Assembly: GCA_903854645.1 (NCBI GenBank)
Contig: CAINWY010000125.1
Coordinates: 1-39,190, forward strand
DNA length: 39,190 nt
From: an uncultured bacterium
GTDB taxonomy: Bacteria > Patescibacteriota > Minisyncoccia > Phycocordibacterales > UBA9973
Direction of reading: 5' to 3'
Position numbers and translations under genes: made by a program. Shown one piece after another: positions 32,419-39,190 of the stretch. Positions within the stretch are counted from its first letter, which is position 1, and every line of letters starts with the position of its first letter. A model generated the notes under the pieces. It saw only the letters and a program-made list of their open reading frames with translations, did no database searches and had not been told where the DNA came from.

Positions 32419-33033
32419 TTATTTATTATATTTTGGATGCTCCTCATTTATAGATAGAGCATAGTTCGCATAGCGCGACATTGCAAAAAGAATTGAGGAA
32501 AGACGGTTAAGATATGCGAGAGTTACCAGTCCAACCTTACTCCCTCCGCCATCTACTACAGAAATAATTCTCCTCTCACACCTACGAGATAGTGTTCTAC
32601 TATAATCAAGCTCCGCGCTCAAAACACTCCCTCCTGAAACAGTAAAGGATTTTATCGGTGGGAGAATATTGCTTATATGACTTATAATATCTTCAATTTT
32701 ATTTAAATCAATCTTTTTTACGGTCATTGGTGAACCTGCCATCTCAGCCTGAATAATGAATAGGGTCTGCTGAATATTGTTTAATATATCGCTATACGGA
32801 ATTTTTCTCCTTGAACTTACTACTATCTTTAACTGCTCATTACTCGCGTAAACTTTCACTATACCTATATATGCGTTTAGCTCATCTAAAACACCAAGCG
32901 CCTCAATGATATCTGAACTTTTGGAGATGCGCCCTTGTTCGCAGTGAAAAAGTGTCGTAGTTCCACTATCCCCAACTCCTGTGTATAAGGATGGCTTTTG
33001 TTTTTTAATTTTTGATTTTTGATTTGGTATCAT
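32419..33033 (-). CDS. Cob(I)alamin adenosyltransferase, PduO type
   Basis: The enzyme transfers the adenosyl group of ATP to cob(I)alamin, making adenosylcobalamin. Family signs are SLYTGVGDSGTTTLFHCEQG, IIEALGVLDELNAYIGIVK and LDYSRTLSRRCERRIISV, the C-terminal ATP/trimer motif. It has 204 residues from ATG 33033. The frame is open up to 33117, but that start is rejected: TATAAT (33040-33045) sits six bases before 33033 and the divergent promoter of the next gene occupies the rest. The N-terminus has a CAAAAAT-type heptamer tract translated as a Lys/Gln-rich tail. Adenosylcobalamin may serve a class II ribonucleotide reductase, not seen here. Confidence 0.88.
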   Translation of the reverse strand: MIPNQKSKIKKQKPSLYTGVGDSGTTTLFHCEQGRISKSSDIIEALGVLDELNAYIGIVKVYASNEQLKIVVSSRRKIPYSDILNNIQQTLFIIQAEMAGSPMTVKKIDLNKIEDIISHISNILPPIKSFTVSGGSVLSAELDYSRTLSRRCERRIISVVDGGGSKVGLVTLAYLNRLSSILFAMSRYANYALSINEEHPKYNK

Positions 33034-33039
33034 AAACCC

Positions 33040-33045
33040 ATTATA
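33040..33045 (-). promoter_or_regulatory. -10 box of the adenosyltransferase gene
   Basis: Consensus TATAAT preceded by TGT (extended -10) ends six bases before the chosen ATG, so the transcript should be leaderless. No clear -35. Confidence 0.6.
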
Positions 33046-33070
33046 ACAATATAGATTAAAACCGATACTA

Positions 33071-33098
33071 TTGACTTTTCTACAAAATACATTATAAT
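33071..33098 (+). promoter_or_regulatory. Strong promoter of the two-gene unknown unit
   Basis: TTGACT (33071-33076) and TATAAT (33093-33098), 16 bases apart, form one of the closest matches to the sigma-70 consensus in the window. Initiation is expected near 33105, giving a leader of about 40 bases. Confidence 0.78.
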
Positions 33099-33109
33099 AT
33101 ATACAAATA

Positions 33110-33127
33110 ATGTTCAAAAATGAACAT
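33110..33127 (+). promoter_or_regulatory. Dyad just downstream of the promoter (candidate operator)
   Basis: ATGTTCA-AAAA-TGAACAT is a perfect seven-base inverted repeat about five bases after the expected transcription start. It may bind a dimeric repressor or form a 5' hairpin in the RNA. Its half-sites are GTTC then GAAC, the reverse order of a Gram-positive LexA box. Confidence 0.55.
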
Positions 33128-33145
33128 ATAAAAAAAATTTAAATT

Positions 33146-33451
33146 ATGAGAAAACTGGTATTGATTGTAAGTGATTTCGATTGCGTGGATAATGAAAATA
33201 TATCCTATGCAGCTAAGGAGATTGTGTTAATTGAAGATTTGGGTATGAAGGAAGAGCGTGTCAGATTTTTCCACCGACGATTTCAAAGTAAACTACTAAC
33301 CTTGGGTAGAATTCTTAAAGAAGAAAGGCGTGCTGAAATACACGTAATATTCCAAAAAAGAATTAAACCTAAAAAGGTGGTTAAACTGATTAATCACATT
33401 TCAAAAAAAATGGAAAATGGGATTTTAGTATTCTCGTCTACCCTCGTTTAA
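33146..33451 (+). CDS. Small protein of unknown function, first of a tandem pair
   Basis: I do not recognise this 101-residue, basic protein. It starts with a hydrophobic strand (KLVLIVSDFD), has an acidic stretch (EIVLIEDLGM), a helical Arg/Lys-rich middle (KLLTLGRILKEERRAE) and ends with another strand (GILVFSSTLV), suggesting a small alpha/beta fold without membrane segments or signal peptide. The start of the neighbouring protein (SIVLFVSPF...TILRDDLNV) and its later order of strands are similar, so the two look like diverged duplicates. It has its own strong promoter, a dyad and a downstream terminator shared with the next gene. No Shine-Dalgarno sequence is seen. Confidence 0.65.
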   Translation: MRKLVLIVSDFDCVDNENISYAAKEIVLIEDLGMKEERVRFFHRRFQSKLLTLGRILKEERRAEIHVIFQKRIKPKKVVKLINHISKKMENGILVFSSTLV

Positions 33452-33485
33452 AATTATTTCAAACCAAATTTAAAAAAATTGTTCT

Positions 33486-33866
33486 ATGAAAAGTATTGTA
33501 TTGTTTGTTTCCCCTTTCGTCGACAAAAAAAATCGACCAATTTATGAAAAGCTAATAAGAGGAACTATCCTCCGAGATGACCTAAATGTAAATTTGAAAT
33601 TTATTTACGAGGAGACTAATAACTTGGCCATTAATCTTTGGCTCAAAATAAAGAAAAATGAGTCAAAAGTTGTAGTATTCCACAAATGTCAGGCAACAGT
33701 CGTGAAAGAACACCATGATATATTGGAAAAACAAAAAGGGACAGGTAGAATGTTATTTTTTCACAATGAAACATCGGGTGTACTTGATGAAAAAATAAGA
33801 GACAAAGTAAAAACACTTAATACTTTGAAATTCCTTCCAGTGCAAATTGCATTAATGGTTGGATAA
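33486..33866 (+). CDS. Small protein of unknown function, second of a tandem pair
   Basis: This 126-residue protein is also unknown to me. It opens with KSIVLFVSPFVDKKNRPIYE, followed by TILRDDLNVNLKFIYEE, a helix (LAINLWLKIKKNESK), the strand VVVFHKCQATVV and a second strand GRMLFFHNETSG; about 25 extra C-terminal residues distinguish it from the first protein. Two His-containing strands (VFHK, FFHN) could bind metal or RNA, but that is speculation. It starts 34 bases after the first gene, with AT-rich sequence and no Shine-Dalgarno between. A bidirectional terminator follows. Confidence 0.65.
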   Translation: MKSIVLFVSPFVDKKNRPIYEKLIRGTILRDDLNVNLKFIYEETNNLAINLWLKIKKNESKVVVFHKCQATVVKEHHDILEKQKGTGRMLFFHNETSGVLDEKIRDKVKTLNTLKFLPVQIALMVG

Positions 33867-33874
33867 AAAATTAC

Positions 33875-33909
33875 AAAAAAAACGGTACCTTTCGGTTGCC
33901 GTTTTTTTT
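33875..33909. terminator. Bidirectional terminator between the unknown gene pair and pyrD
   Basis: AACGGTACC (33881-33889) pairs with GGTTGCCGTT (33894-33903) across loop TTTC, with one bulged T. Eight As precede and eight Ts follow, so both converging transcripts can end here. Confidence 0.88.
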
Positions 33910-33921
33910 ACGTATAAATGG

Positions 33922-35037
33922 TTATTTATTATAAAATCCTATAGCCTCCGTCATATTTTTATACCCATCTTTTTTAAGTAAATTTGCCAGATCCTTATTA
34001 ATTTTCCCAACAATACTTGGACCCTCGTAAACCATACCTGTTATCATTTGAACTAGAGTTGCTCCCCTCTTTATCTTTTCATAAACATCCCTTGCCTCAA
34101 ATATTCCTCCGCAACCGATTATGATATATCTATCTTTATATTTTTTATAAACTTCTGTAATAAGATTATTGGAAAGTTGTTCTGTAGGTTTACCACTAAA
34201 GTTACCTTTGCCTGCCAATCCTACCTCTTCTTTGTCTAGAAAAATATTGTCTCTATTTTTTACTAAGTTTGACATTATAACTCCAGAAACCCATTTATAA
34301 TCCTTGGCCACTTCTAGAAGAGCAAAAGTTTCTATTATGCTTTTCTCTGCATGCATTTTTATAAATAATGGTTTATTAAAGTTTAGATAAGAAAGTTTAT
34401 TCAGAAGAATTGAAAAACCGATAGGGTCATCAAACTTCTCTTTAAGATTTTCAATGTTGATCAGGTTCGGGCAAGAAATATTTAATTCAAAATAATCAAA
34501 ATAGTCTGACTTAATAGCATCCCCAAAAGATATAAAAACGTCGTCTGCCATATCTTCTATTTTTTTATAAGGCTTGTTCGTAGAACCGATACTTATACCT
34601 AGAGGAATACTTCCCTCTCTTCTTTTTCCTATCTTTTTTAAAACTAATTTAATCCCTTCACTTTTAAAACCTTTGTTTACAAGAAGCGACTTAGACTTAG
34701 GAAGCCTGCCTAGCATGGGCTTAGGATTACCTGCATAAGGTAAATTTGTAACTGTACCTATAGTATGGAAACCAAAACCTATGACAGGGAGTATGTCTAT
34801 AAGGTCTGCATCATAATCAAAACCGGCGGCAAGACCTACCGGATTCTTAAAATTTATTCCTAAAACTTTTTGATTCAGAATAGAGTTCTCATAAATAAAA
34901 ATTTTTCCAAACAGATTTTTAACAAATTTTATACTCCCAAAATAATTCCCTGTTTTAAGGAAAAAATTATGTACATCATCAGCCGGATATTTAAAGAGTA
35001 TCGGTTTGATAATTTTTCTATATATGAATCCAGTCAT
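33922..35037 (-). CDS. pyrD: Dihydroorotate dehydrogenase, class 2-like, with altered active-site residues
   Basis: PyrD oxidises dihydroorotate to orotate in pyrimidine synthesis. The membrane-binding N-terminal helices (about 1-45) and NPVGLAAGFDYDADLIDIL, GFGFHTIGTVT, GNPKPMLGRLPKS and IIIGCGGIFEARDVYEKI are class 2-like. Three differences stand out. The catalytic base position, NISSPN in class 2, is NISCPN with C189, as in class 1. The class 2 NRMGFNN loop is NKGFKSEG, so the orotate-binding Asn is not seen. The later Asn-Thr pair reads SNL. The 371-residue protein may still be a genuine DHODH or a relative with another substrate. It is the last gene of the zwf-gnd operon, one base after the cupin gene. 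Confidence 0.8.
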   Translation of the reverse strand: MTGFIYRKIIKPILFKYPADDVHNFFLKTGNYFGSIKFVKNLFGKIFIYENSILNQKVLGINFKNPVGLAAGFDYDADLIDILPVIGFGFHTIGTVTNLPYAGNPKPMLGRLPKSKSLLVNKGFKSEGIKLVLKKIGKRREGSIPLGISIGSTNKPYKKIEDMADDVFISFGDAIKSDYFDYFELNISCPNLINIENLKEKFDDPIGFSILLNKLSYLNFNKPLFIKMHAEKSIIETFALLEVAKDYKWVSGVIMSNLVKNRDNIFLDKEEVGLAGKGNFSGKPTEQLSNNLITEVYKKYKDRYIIIGCGGIFEARDVYEKIKRGATLVQMITGMVYEGPSIVGKINKDLANLLKKDGYKNMTEAIGFYNK

Positions 35038-35038
35038 T

Positions 35039-35437
35039 TTATTGCTCTGTTGTTACTCCATCATATTCTTCCTCGTTTGCTTCTGCCATGGCTTTACTCT
35101 CTCTTATGATGCCATCCTTGTGGTGAGCAGGACTATATATTGTATAAAGCTTTAAACCACTTGCTCCTGCAATTACATTGTGACTTGAACCAGATGGGAC
35201 TATTACAGCATCTCCATCTTTTACTACATATTCTGTCTCGTTTATTATCACTTTTCCATCACCATTTTCAAAACGGAAAAATTGATCATTATCAGGATGT
35301 ACTTCCATCCCTATATCTTCATTTGATCCTAAACTCATAAGTACGAGCTGGCAATGTGCCCCAGTGTATAAAACTTTCCTAAAATTACTATTTTCTACTG
35401 TTAAACTCTCTATGTTATCTTTGTATCCTTTTTTCAT
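35039..35437 (-). CDS. Cupin-domain protein
   Basis: The 132-residue protein is a single small beta-barrel: GMEVHPDNDQFFRFENGDGK is cupin motif 1 (H, then the Q/F and E positions), and VIVPSGSSHNVIAGASGLKL is motif 2 with the second His. The metal site is HxDxxQ...E...H, so metal binding is plausible. Similar proteins are annotated as mannose-6-phosphate isomerase-like cupins, but the size and lack of other motifs do not justify a sugar specificity. It lies 14 bases after zwf and one base before pyrD. Confidence 0.85.
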   Translation of the reverse strand: MKKGYKDNIESLTVENSNFRKVLYTGAHCQLVLMSLGSNEDIGMEVHPDNDQFFRFENGDGKVIINETEYVVKDGDAVIVPSGSSHNVIAGASGLKLYTIYSPAHHKDGIIRESKAMAEANEEEYDGVTTEQ

Positions 35438-35451
35438 AAATTAATTTTATT

Positions 35452-36783
35452 TTAACTAATAATCTCACTAATTGTACTACCTTTTTTGTAAATAATTAAA
35501 TCATAATTTGACGTAGACCACGTTTTCTGTAAAGAATCTAGTATTCTCCAAGTCTCTATAACTTCTTCACTCGTTGAGAATAAACTATGATCCCCATTCA
35601 TGGCATTATATAATACCTGTTCATATGCTTCAGGGAGAGCACTATAATGATCCTTGAATGAGAAGTTTAATGCGTGCTTGCTTACTTGATGTTCATACCC
35701 AGGACGCTTGGCCCATACAGAGAATGATATCCCCTCATCTGGCTGAAGCTTCAAGAGTAATTCATTGGATTCATGATCGCTTCCCTTTTTATAAAAAATT
35801 TTAATTTCAGTAAATTTATCTTTTAATGCTTTACCGGTTGTCAGATTAATCTCGACACCTTCCCATTTTGGGTCGCTTGATTCTAATTCAATTGAAGCAA
35901 AAGTCTCCGTCATACTTTTTTCATTTCCTACCTCTTGCCTATATCCACTATACTGTCCACGCTTTACACTTAAAGATGAGTCATTTTCTTTTATATGAAG
36001 TTTATTTAAAGCTTCATATCTCAATCGAGGAACTTCCTCTATATCTTCATTTTTTGGCATATCCATCAATGTTAATGCTAGAAGCTGTAATAGATGACTT
36101 TGTATGAGATCACGAAGTGCGCCTGTCTGCTCGTAAAAGTTTGCTCTTCCTTCTATTCCTATCTCTTCACTAACTATTACTTCTATTCTACTAATAAAGT
36201 CTTTATTCCAAGTTCTTTTAAATAATGAGTTACCACCTCGAAAGACTATTATATTCTGTGCAGTCTCTTTTGCCATATAATGGTCAATGCGATAAACTTG
36301 CTCCGACTTAAAGTACTCTTCTATATGAGATGATAAATCTTTTGCACTTTCCAAATCGGTTCCAAAAGGTTTTTCCAATAACAGTTTAGTGCATGCTTTG
36401 TTTGCTAAACCAGACTCTCCTATTAAACCTATAATCCTTTTCGATGTAGCTGGTGGTACAGAAAGATAAAATAAATACTCTGCATTTGACCCAAACTCTT
36501 TCTCAATTTCCCCTAGTTTATTTTCTAGTTTTTTATAATCTTTAATATCTTCTAAATCCATTTGAAAAAACTCTGTATTCTCTCTCAGATATTCTTTGTT
36601 TGAAGTATTTTTTAACAAATCATCTATAGCAATATCACTTTTACGTGTCACCCCTAATATCTTAAATTGTGAGGGTATCATACCAGTCTTTGCTATCTCC
36701 CCTATAGCAGGGAGAAGCTTTCTTTTGGATAAGTCGCCAGTTATACCTACTATTATTAATATTGTCGGTTTGTTATTTTTCAT
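35452..36783 (-). CDS. zwf: Glucose-6-phosphate dehydrogenase
   Basis: The enzyme oxidises glucose-6-phosphate to 6-phosphogluconolactone with NADP. The N-terminal nucleotide motif is GITGDLSKRKLLPA (13-26); EKPFGTDLESA (137-147) and the substrate motif RIDHYMAKE (165-173, usually RIDHYLGKE) are present. It has 443 residues, about 45 shorter than E. coli Zwf, with shortening mainly at the C-terminal end. The pathway order within the operon is pgl, gnd, zwf. The gap to gnd contains a five-unit heptamer tract. Confidence 0.94.
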   Translation of the reverse strand: MKNNKPTILIIVGITGDLSKRKLLPAIGEIAKTGMIPSQFKILGVTRKSDIAIDDLLKNTSNKEYLRENTEFFQMDLEDIKDYKKLENKLGEIEKEFGSNAEYLFYLSVPPATSKRIIGLIGESGLANKACTKLLLEKPFGTDLESAKDLSSHIEEYFKSEQVYRIDHYMAKETAQNIIVFRGGNSLFKRTWNKDFISRIEVIVSEEIGIEGRANFYEQTGALRDLIQSHLLQLLALTLMDMPKNEDIEEVPRLRYEALNKLHIKENDSSLSVKRGQYSGYRQEVGNEKSMTETFASIELESSDPKWEGVEINLTTGKALKDKFTEIKIFYKKGSDHESNELLLKLQPDEGISFSVWAKRPGYEHQVSKHALNFSFKDHYSALPEAYEQVLYNAMNGDHSLFSTSEEVIETWRILDSLQKTWSTSNYDLIIYKKGSTISEIIS

Positions 36784-36791
36784 CTTAGTAT

Positions 36792-36826
36792 TAATTCGTA
36801 ATTCGTAATTCGTAATTTTTAATTGT
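36792..36826. repeat. TAATTNN heptamer tract, 5 units, at the gnd-zwf junction
   Basis: Three identical TAATTCG units, then TAATTTT and TAATTGT. The TAA stop of gnd (36819-36821) is made from units of the tract and the last unit codes for the final gnd residues. Confidence 0.75.
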
Positions 36827-37721
36827 TAATCTTGTGTCCACCAAAAGCATTTCTCATTGATGCAAGCAATTTAGTAGCAAAATTAACTTTACCATTTTGT
36901 GAGGCAAGTCTGACATCAAAAGATGTCTGTATTGCTGGAGCCTCTATACCAAATTCTTTTGCAGCTTCGAGAGCCCAGCGTGCTTCACCTGACTCTGCTA
37001 CAACACCCTCTACACCATTTTGTTCAGGATTATCTTTCAATATATCGCGAGTTAATTCATTTAACCACGAAGTTATCACGCTCCTATGCTGCCACACAAC
37101 TCCTGCTTTATACAAATCTATATTCTTGTATGGACCTTCCTTTAAAAGCCTATACCCTTCAGCTAGACTCTCCATCATTCCATATTCTATAGCATTGTGA
37201 ACCATCTTCACATAATGACCTGAGCCACTTTCACCAAAGTATTCATAATACCCAGTAGGCTCTTTTAAGGTTTCTAGTACAGGTTTAATAATCTCATATG
37301 AATCTTTATCTCCACCTACCATCATCGAAAATCCATTCTGATAACCCCAAACCCCACCTGACGTTCCTATGTCCAGATATGTAGACCCACTCTCTCGCAC
37401 CTTCTCTCCTCTCCTTTTTGTATCACTCCATTTAGAATTTCCACCATCTATCAATATACTTCCCTTGGGAACCAAAGAAAGCCATAAATCAAGCTCACTA
37501 TCTACTACATCCGATGGGACCATAATCCAAATAATTACCTGGTCATCACCAAAGGATGAAACTACTTCTTCTTTTGTATAAGCACCTATCATACCTAGCT
37601 TCTTCATATCATCTACTAAACCACTGCTCCTATTTGAAGCTACTACAATATGCCCTCCTTCATGAAGTTTTCTGGCTATTTGCGAACCCATTCTACCTAA
37701 ACCTGTAATTGATATTTTCAT
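36819..37721 (-). CDS. gnd: 6-phosphogluconate dehydrogenase, decarboxylating (short GndA/YqeC type)
   Basis: The enzyme converts 6-phosphogluconate into ribulose-5-phosphate, CO2 and NAD(P)H. The Rossmann motif is GLGRMG (7-12), the substrate loop DIGTSGGVWG (117-126), and the catalytic residues K172 and N176/E179 lie in HYVKMVHNAIEYGMM. It has 300 residues, the short form of the family (long forms have about 470). Short enzymes often use NAD. The start codon follows CTAACGGG, which can pair with the end of pgl. An internal TATAAT in the 110-base pgl-gnd gap suggests extra transcription starting here. Confidence 0.94.
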   Translation of the reverse strand: MKISITGLGRMGSQIARKLHEGGHIVVASNRSSGLVDDMKKLGMIGAYTKEEVVSSFGDDQVIIWIMVPSDVVDSELDLWLSLVPKGSILIDGGNSKWSDTKRRGEKVRESGSTYLDIGTSGGVWGYQNGFSMMVGGDKDSYEIIKPVLETLKEPTGYYEYFGESGSGHYVKMVHNAIEYGMMESLAEGYRLLKEGPYKNIDLYKAGVVWQHRSVITSWLNELTRDILKDNPEQNGVEGVVAESGEARWALEAAKEFGIEAPAIQTSFDVRLASQNGKVNFATKLLASMRNAFGGHKINN

Positions 37722-37841
37722 CCCGTTAGAGATAGGAAATCATTAGACTTCCGTACCTTATAAATTAAATTTAATAATATAGACCTAGTAACTTATTTAT
37801 TATACCCCCGCTTTATTTAAAATAATCATTTCTAACGGGAT
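37720..37841 (-). promoter_or_regulatory. pgl-gnd intergenic region with long-range inverted repeat and internal -10
   Basis: An eleven-base perfect inverted repeat (37720-37730 with 37831-37841) joins the pgl stop region to the gnd start region. In mRNA read from pgl it would pair off the gnd start codon. A consensus TATAAT at 37799-37804 (weak -35) would start transcripts near 37792 that lack the first arm and leave gnd open. Confidence 0.45.
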
Positions 37842-38506
37842 TCATCTGCTCTGTAGTCCGTAAAAATTGTTAACAATGGGACACTTTTCAATATTTGAGC
37901 TGGTTGTTCATCTATTGATATTTCTTTCTCTAGTTTTTCAATCATTGGCCACTTCATATCACCCACAGCAAAAAGTACTGCTTCATCTAAACAAGAAATA
38001 ACTTTCCCTGTTATAGTAATTCTATCATATTGATGTGTATCATATGCACATATTAACTCATTGGAATTTACTGCTTCTGTGTGTGGCAATATACCAGCAG
38101 TATGACCATCAATACCCATACCAAAAATCCCTATTTTATAATCTGCTTTATCTAATTCTATCTTAATTTTTTCTCTTAATTCTATTGTTGTGTCTTTAAA
38201 GCTTTTCCCAATAAGGAAAGGTATTGACTTTGCTTTTGGCACATCAAAACCAGACTCTAATAATTGAAACCAATTAGAATCAGGATGATTTACCTCACCA
38301 TACCTCTCGTCGGTTAGAGTTATCACAAGATCACCCTCATGTTCTTTATTTATCCTTTCAGCTATTTTAGTTTCAATTTTGATAGAAGATCCACCAGAAA
38401 GAAACCATAACACTCTTTTACCTTCCAATAGCTTAGTATTTATAGAATGAGATATGGAATCTACTATATCTTCGATGTTATTAAAATTTTTAATATTTAG
38501 ACTCAT
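37832..38506 (-). CDS. pgl: 6-phosphogluconolactonase (DevB/Pgl type)
   Basis: Pgl hydrolyses 6-phosphogluconolactone, the product of Zwf. Motifs are VLWFLSGGSSIKI (sugar-phosphate binding), ITLTDERYGEVNHPDSNW and the signature GMGIDGHTAGILP at 129-141. It has 224 residues, normal for the family. It starts 30 bases after the nitroreductase gene. The final codons (tcc cgt tag) provide one arm of the inverted repeat with the gnd start. Confidence 0.92.
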   Translation of the reverse strand: MSLNIKNFNNIEDIVDSISHSINTKLLEGKRVLWFLSGGSSIKIETKIAERINKEHEGDLVITLTDERYGEVNHPDSNWFQLLESGFDVPKAKSIPFLIGKSFKDTTIELREKIKIELDKADYKIGIFGMGIDGHTAGILPHTEAVNSNELICAYDTHQYDRITITGKVISCLDEAVLFAVGDMKWPMIEKLEKEISIDEQPAQILKSVPLLTIFTDYRADESR

Positions 38507-38536
38507 ATGGTTTGATTTAAATACAAAAACATTAAA

Positions 38537-39172
38537 TTAATTAATTTCTATAAACACATCTTCTTTAGCGAATCGAATCTTCTTGCCTGCTGCATCCATA
38601 TCATCTACTGATCTATATCCTAATACTATTATCATTTTAGATTCTAGATCTAAAGAAGAAAGTCCTAGCAATTCATCAAGCTTAGCTTTATCAAATCCTT
38701 CCATAGGGCAAGCATCTATGCCAGATATGGCACAGACTGTGAGAAGATTGCCAGCGGCAAGATATAATTGGCAGCTAGCCCAACCTCTCAAATCCTCCAT
38801 AGTTCTTCCCTTGAAACTTCCTTTCATCATTTTACTAAACCCATCCAAATTCGAAATATCAATATTCTTTTCCTTTGCTACAAAATTAATATATTCATCT
38901 ATTAGATTATCATCAATATTCTTTTTGTTTGCAAAAACCAGAAGGTGAGATGCATCTGTTGTCTGTGACTGCCCATAGGCTGCCTCACGAATTTTCTCCC
39001 TCATTTCCTTGTTCTTCACTATTATAAATTTCCATGGTTGTAATCCATAAGATGATGGGGACAGACGTAATGCATCTAATAAACCCTCAAATGTCTCCCC
39101 ATCAATCTTCTTGTCTATATCAAACTTCTTTGTGGCATATCTCCATTTCAATGCCTCTATTATATTTTTCAT
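38537..39172 (-). CDS. Nitroreductase-family flavoprotein (NfsB-like NAD(P)H oxidoreductase)
   Basis: The 211-residue protein has the nitroreductase fold: ALKWRYATKKFD (FMN-binding Arg region), LDALRLSPSSYGLQPWKFIIV, an ALA/QLYLAAGNLLTVCAI helix, GIDACPMEGFDKAKLDELLG and the end IVLGYRSVDD. Members reduce quinones, nitro compounds or similar electron acceptors with NAD(P)H bound at FMN. It is the first gene of the operon with pgl, gnd and zwf, which produce NADPH; a link to redox stress is inference. A -10 box stands near its start at the window edge. Confidence 0.92.
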   Translation of the reverse strand: MKNIIEALKWRYATKKFDIDKKIDGETFEGLLDALRLSPSSYGLQPWKFIIVKNKEMREKIREAAYGQSQTTDASHLLVFANKKNIDDNLIDEYINFVAKEKNIDISNLDGFSKMMKGSFKGRTMEDLRGWASCQLYLAAGNLLTVCAISGIDACPMEGFDKAKLDELLGLSSLDLESKMIIVLGYRSVDDMDAAGKKIRFAKEDVFIEIN

Positions 39173-39183
39173 CCCAATTTGAA

Positions 39184-39189
39184 ATTATA
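39184..39189 (-). promoter_or_regulatory. -10 box of the nitroreductase-pgl-gnd-zwf operon
   Basis: Consensus TATAAT lies 11 bases before the nitroreductase ATG, so the leader would be only about four bases. The -35 is beyond the window. Confidence 0.5.
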
Positions 39190-39190
39190 C

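Noticed and set aside
33034..33117. Longer N-terminus for the PduO-type adenosyltransferase, starting at 33117
   Set aside because: The 28 extra residues do not resemble the family, cover a consensus TATAAT placed six bases before the next ATG, and overlap the divergent promoter of the small gene pair.
33110..33127. LexA (SOS) box
   Set aside because: The dyad reads GTTC then GAAC, opposite to the Gram-positive GAAC-N4-GTTC order, and the genes are not recognisable repair genes.

Overview
The window is an AT-rich, very densely packed bacterial chromosome segment with 42 protein genes, no rRNA or tRNA gene that I can see, no mobile element and no gap above about 230 bases. It uses the standard bacterial code. 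Small enzymes, a single-chain glycyl-tRNA synthetase, a type 2 isoleucyl-tRNA synthetase, RNase J with a long basic N-terminal tail, short RecO, almost no Shine-Dalgarno sequences and sigma/MacAB-like operons with DUF5666-like proteins together suggest the Patescibacteria (CPR), most likely a Paceibacteria/Parcubacteria lineage (Nomurabacteria-like). This placement is inference from gene content and style, not from a phylogenetic marker search.

Layout. 1-4725 (+): end of a peptide-binding protein, RNase J, an MFS carrier and pseudouridine synthase RluF, closed by a bidirectional terminator. 4802-23462 (-): rpsF-ssb-rpsR behind a promoter and a GC-richer structured leader; AI-2E permease-metG-tatD; an M16 protease; a membrane-anchored beta-sandwich protein followed by glyS; a T-box leader followed by ileS, a hydrolase and recO; and glyA-nudix-DUF1599-dut-argS. 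23562-24978 (+): thyA-folA, divergent from glyA. 25009-26684 (-): CPBP membrane protein, dCMP deaminase and a P-loop kinase. 26756-32353 (-): an ECF sigma factor operon with a MacA/MacB-like exporter. 32419-33033 (-): PduO-type adenosyltransferase. 33146-33866 (+): an isolated pair of small unknown genes with their own promoter, dyad and terminator. 33922-39172 (-): nitroreductase-pgl-gnd-zwf-cupin-pyrD.

How genes work together. GlyA charges folate with a one-carbon unit, ThyA uses it to make dTMP and FolA regenerates the folate. Dut and dCMP deaminase supply dUMP, and a nucleotide-kinase-like gene overlaps or abuts the deaminase. Zwf, Pgl and Gnd form the complete oxidative pentose phosphate branch, making NADPH, in one operon with a flavin nitroreductase. 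The ECF sigma factor heads a transcription unit for an ABC efflux/export complex.

The most unusual items are: (1) an ultrashort-Stem-I, terminator-type T-box leader before ileS; (2) a complete histidine-phosphatase domain with intact catalytic residues inserted within IleRS; (3) the two small, apparently related unknown genes at 33146-33866; (4) -10 boxes placed 6-7 bases before the start codon of seven transcription units, which implies leaderless mRNAs; (5) dispersed TAATTNN heptamer tracts that repeatedly contain the stop codon of a gene, one of them inside the ileS reading frame; and (6) a long-range inverted repeat that could hide the gnd start in read-through mRNA.
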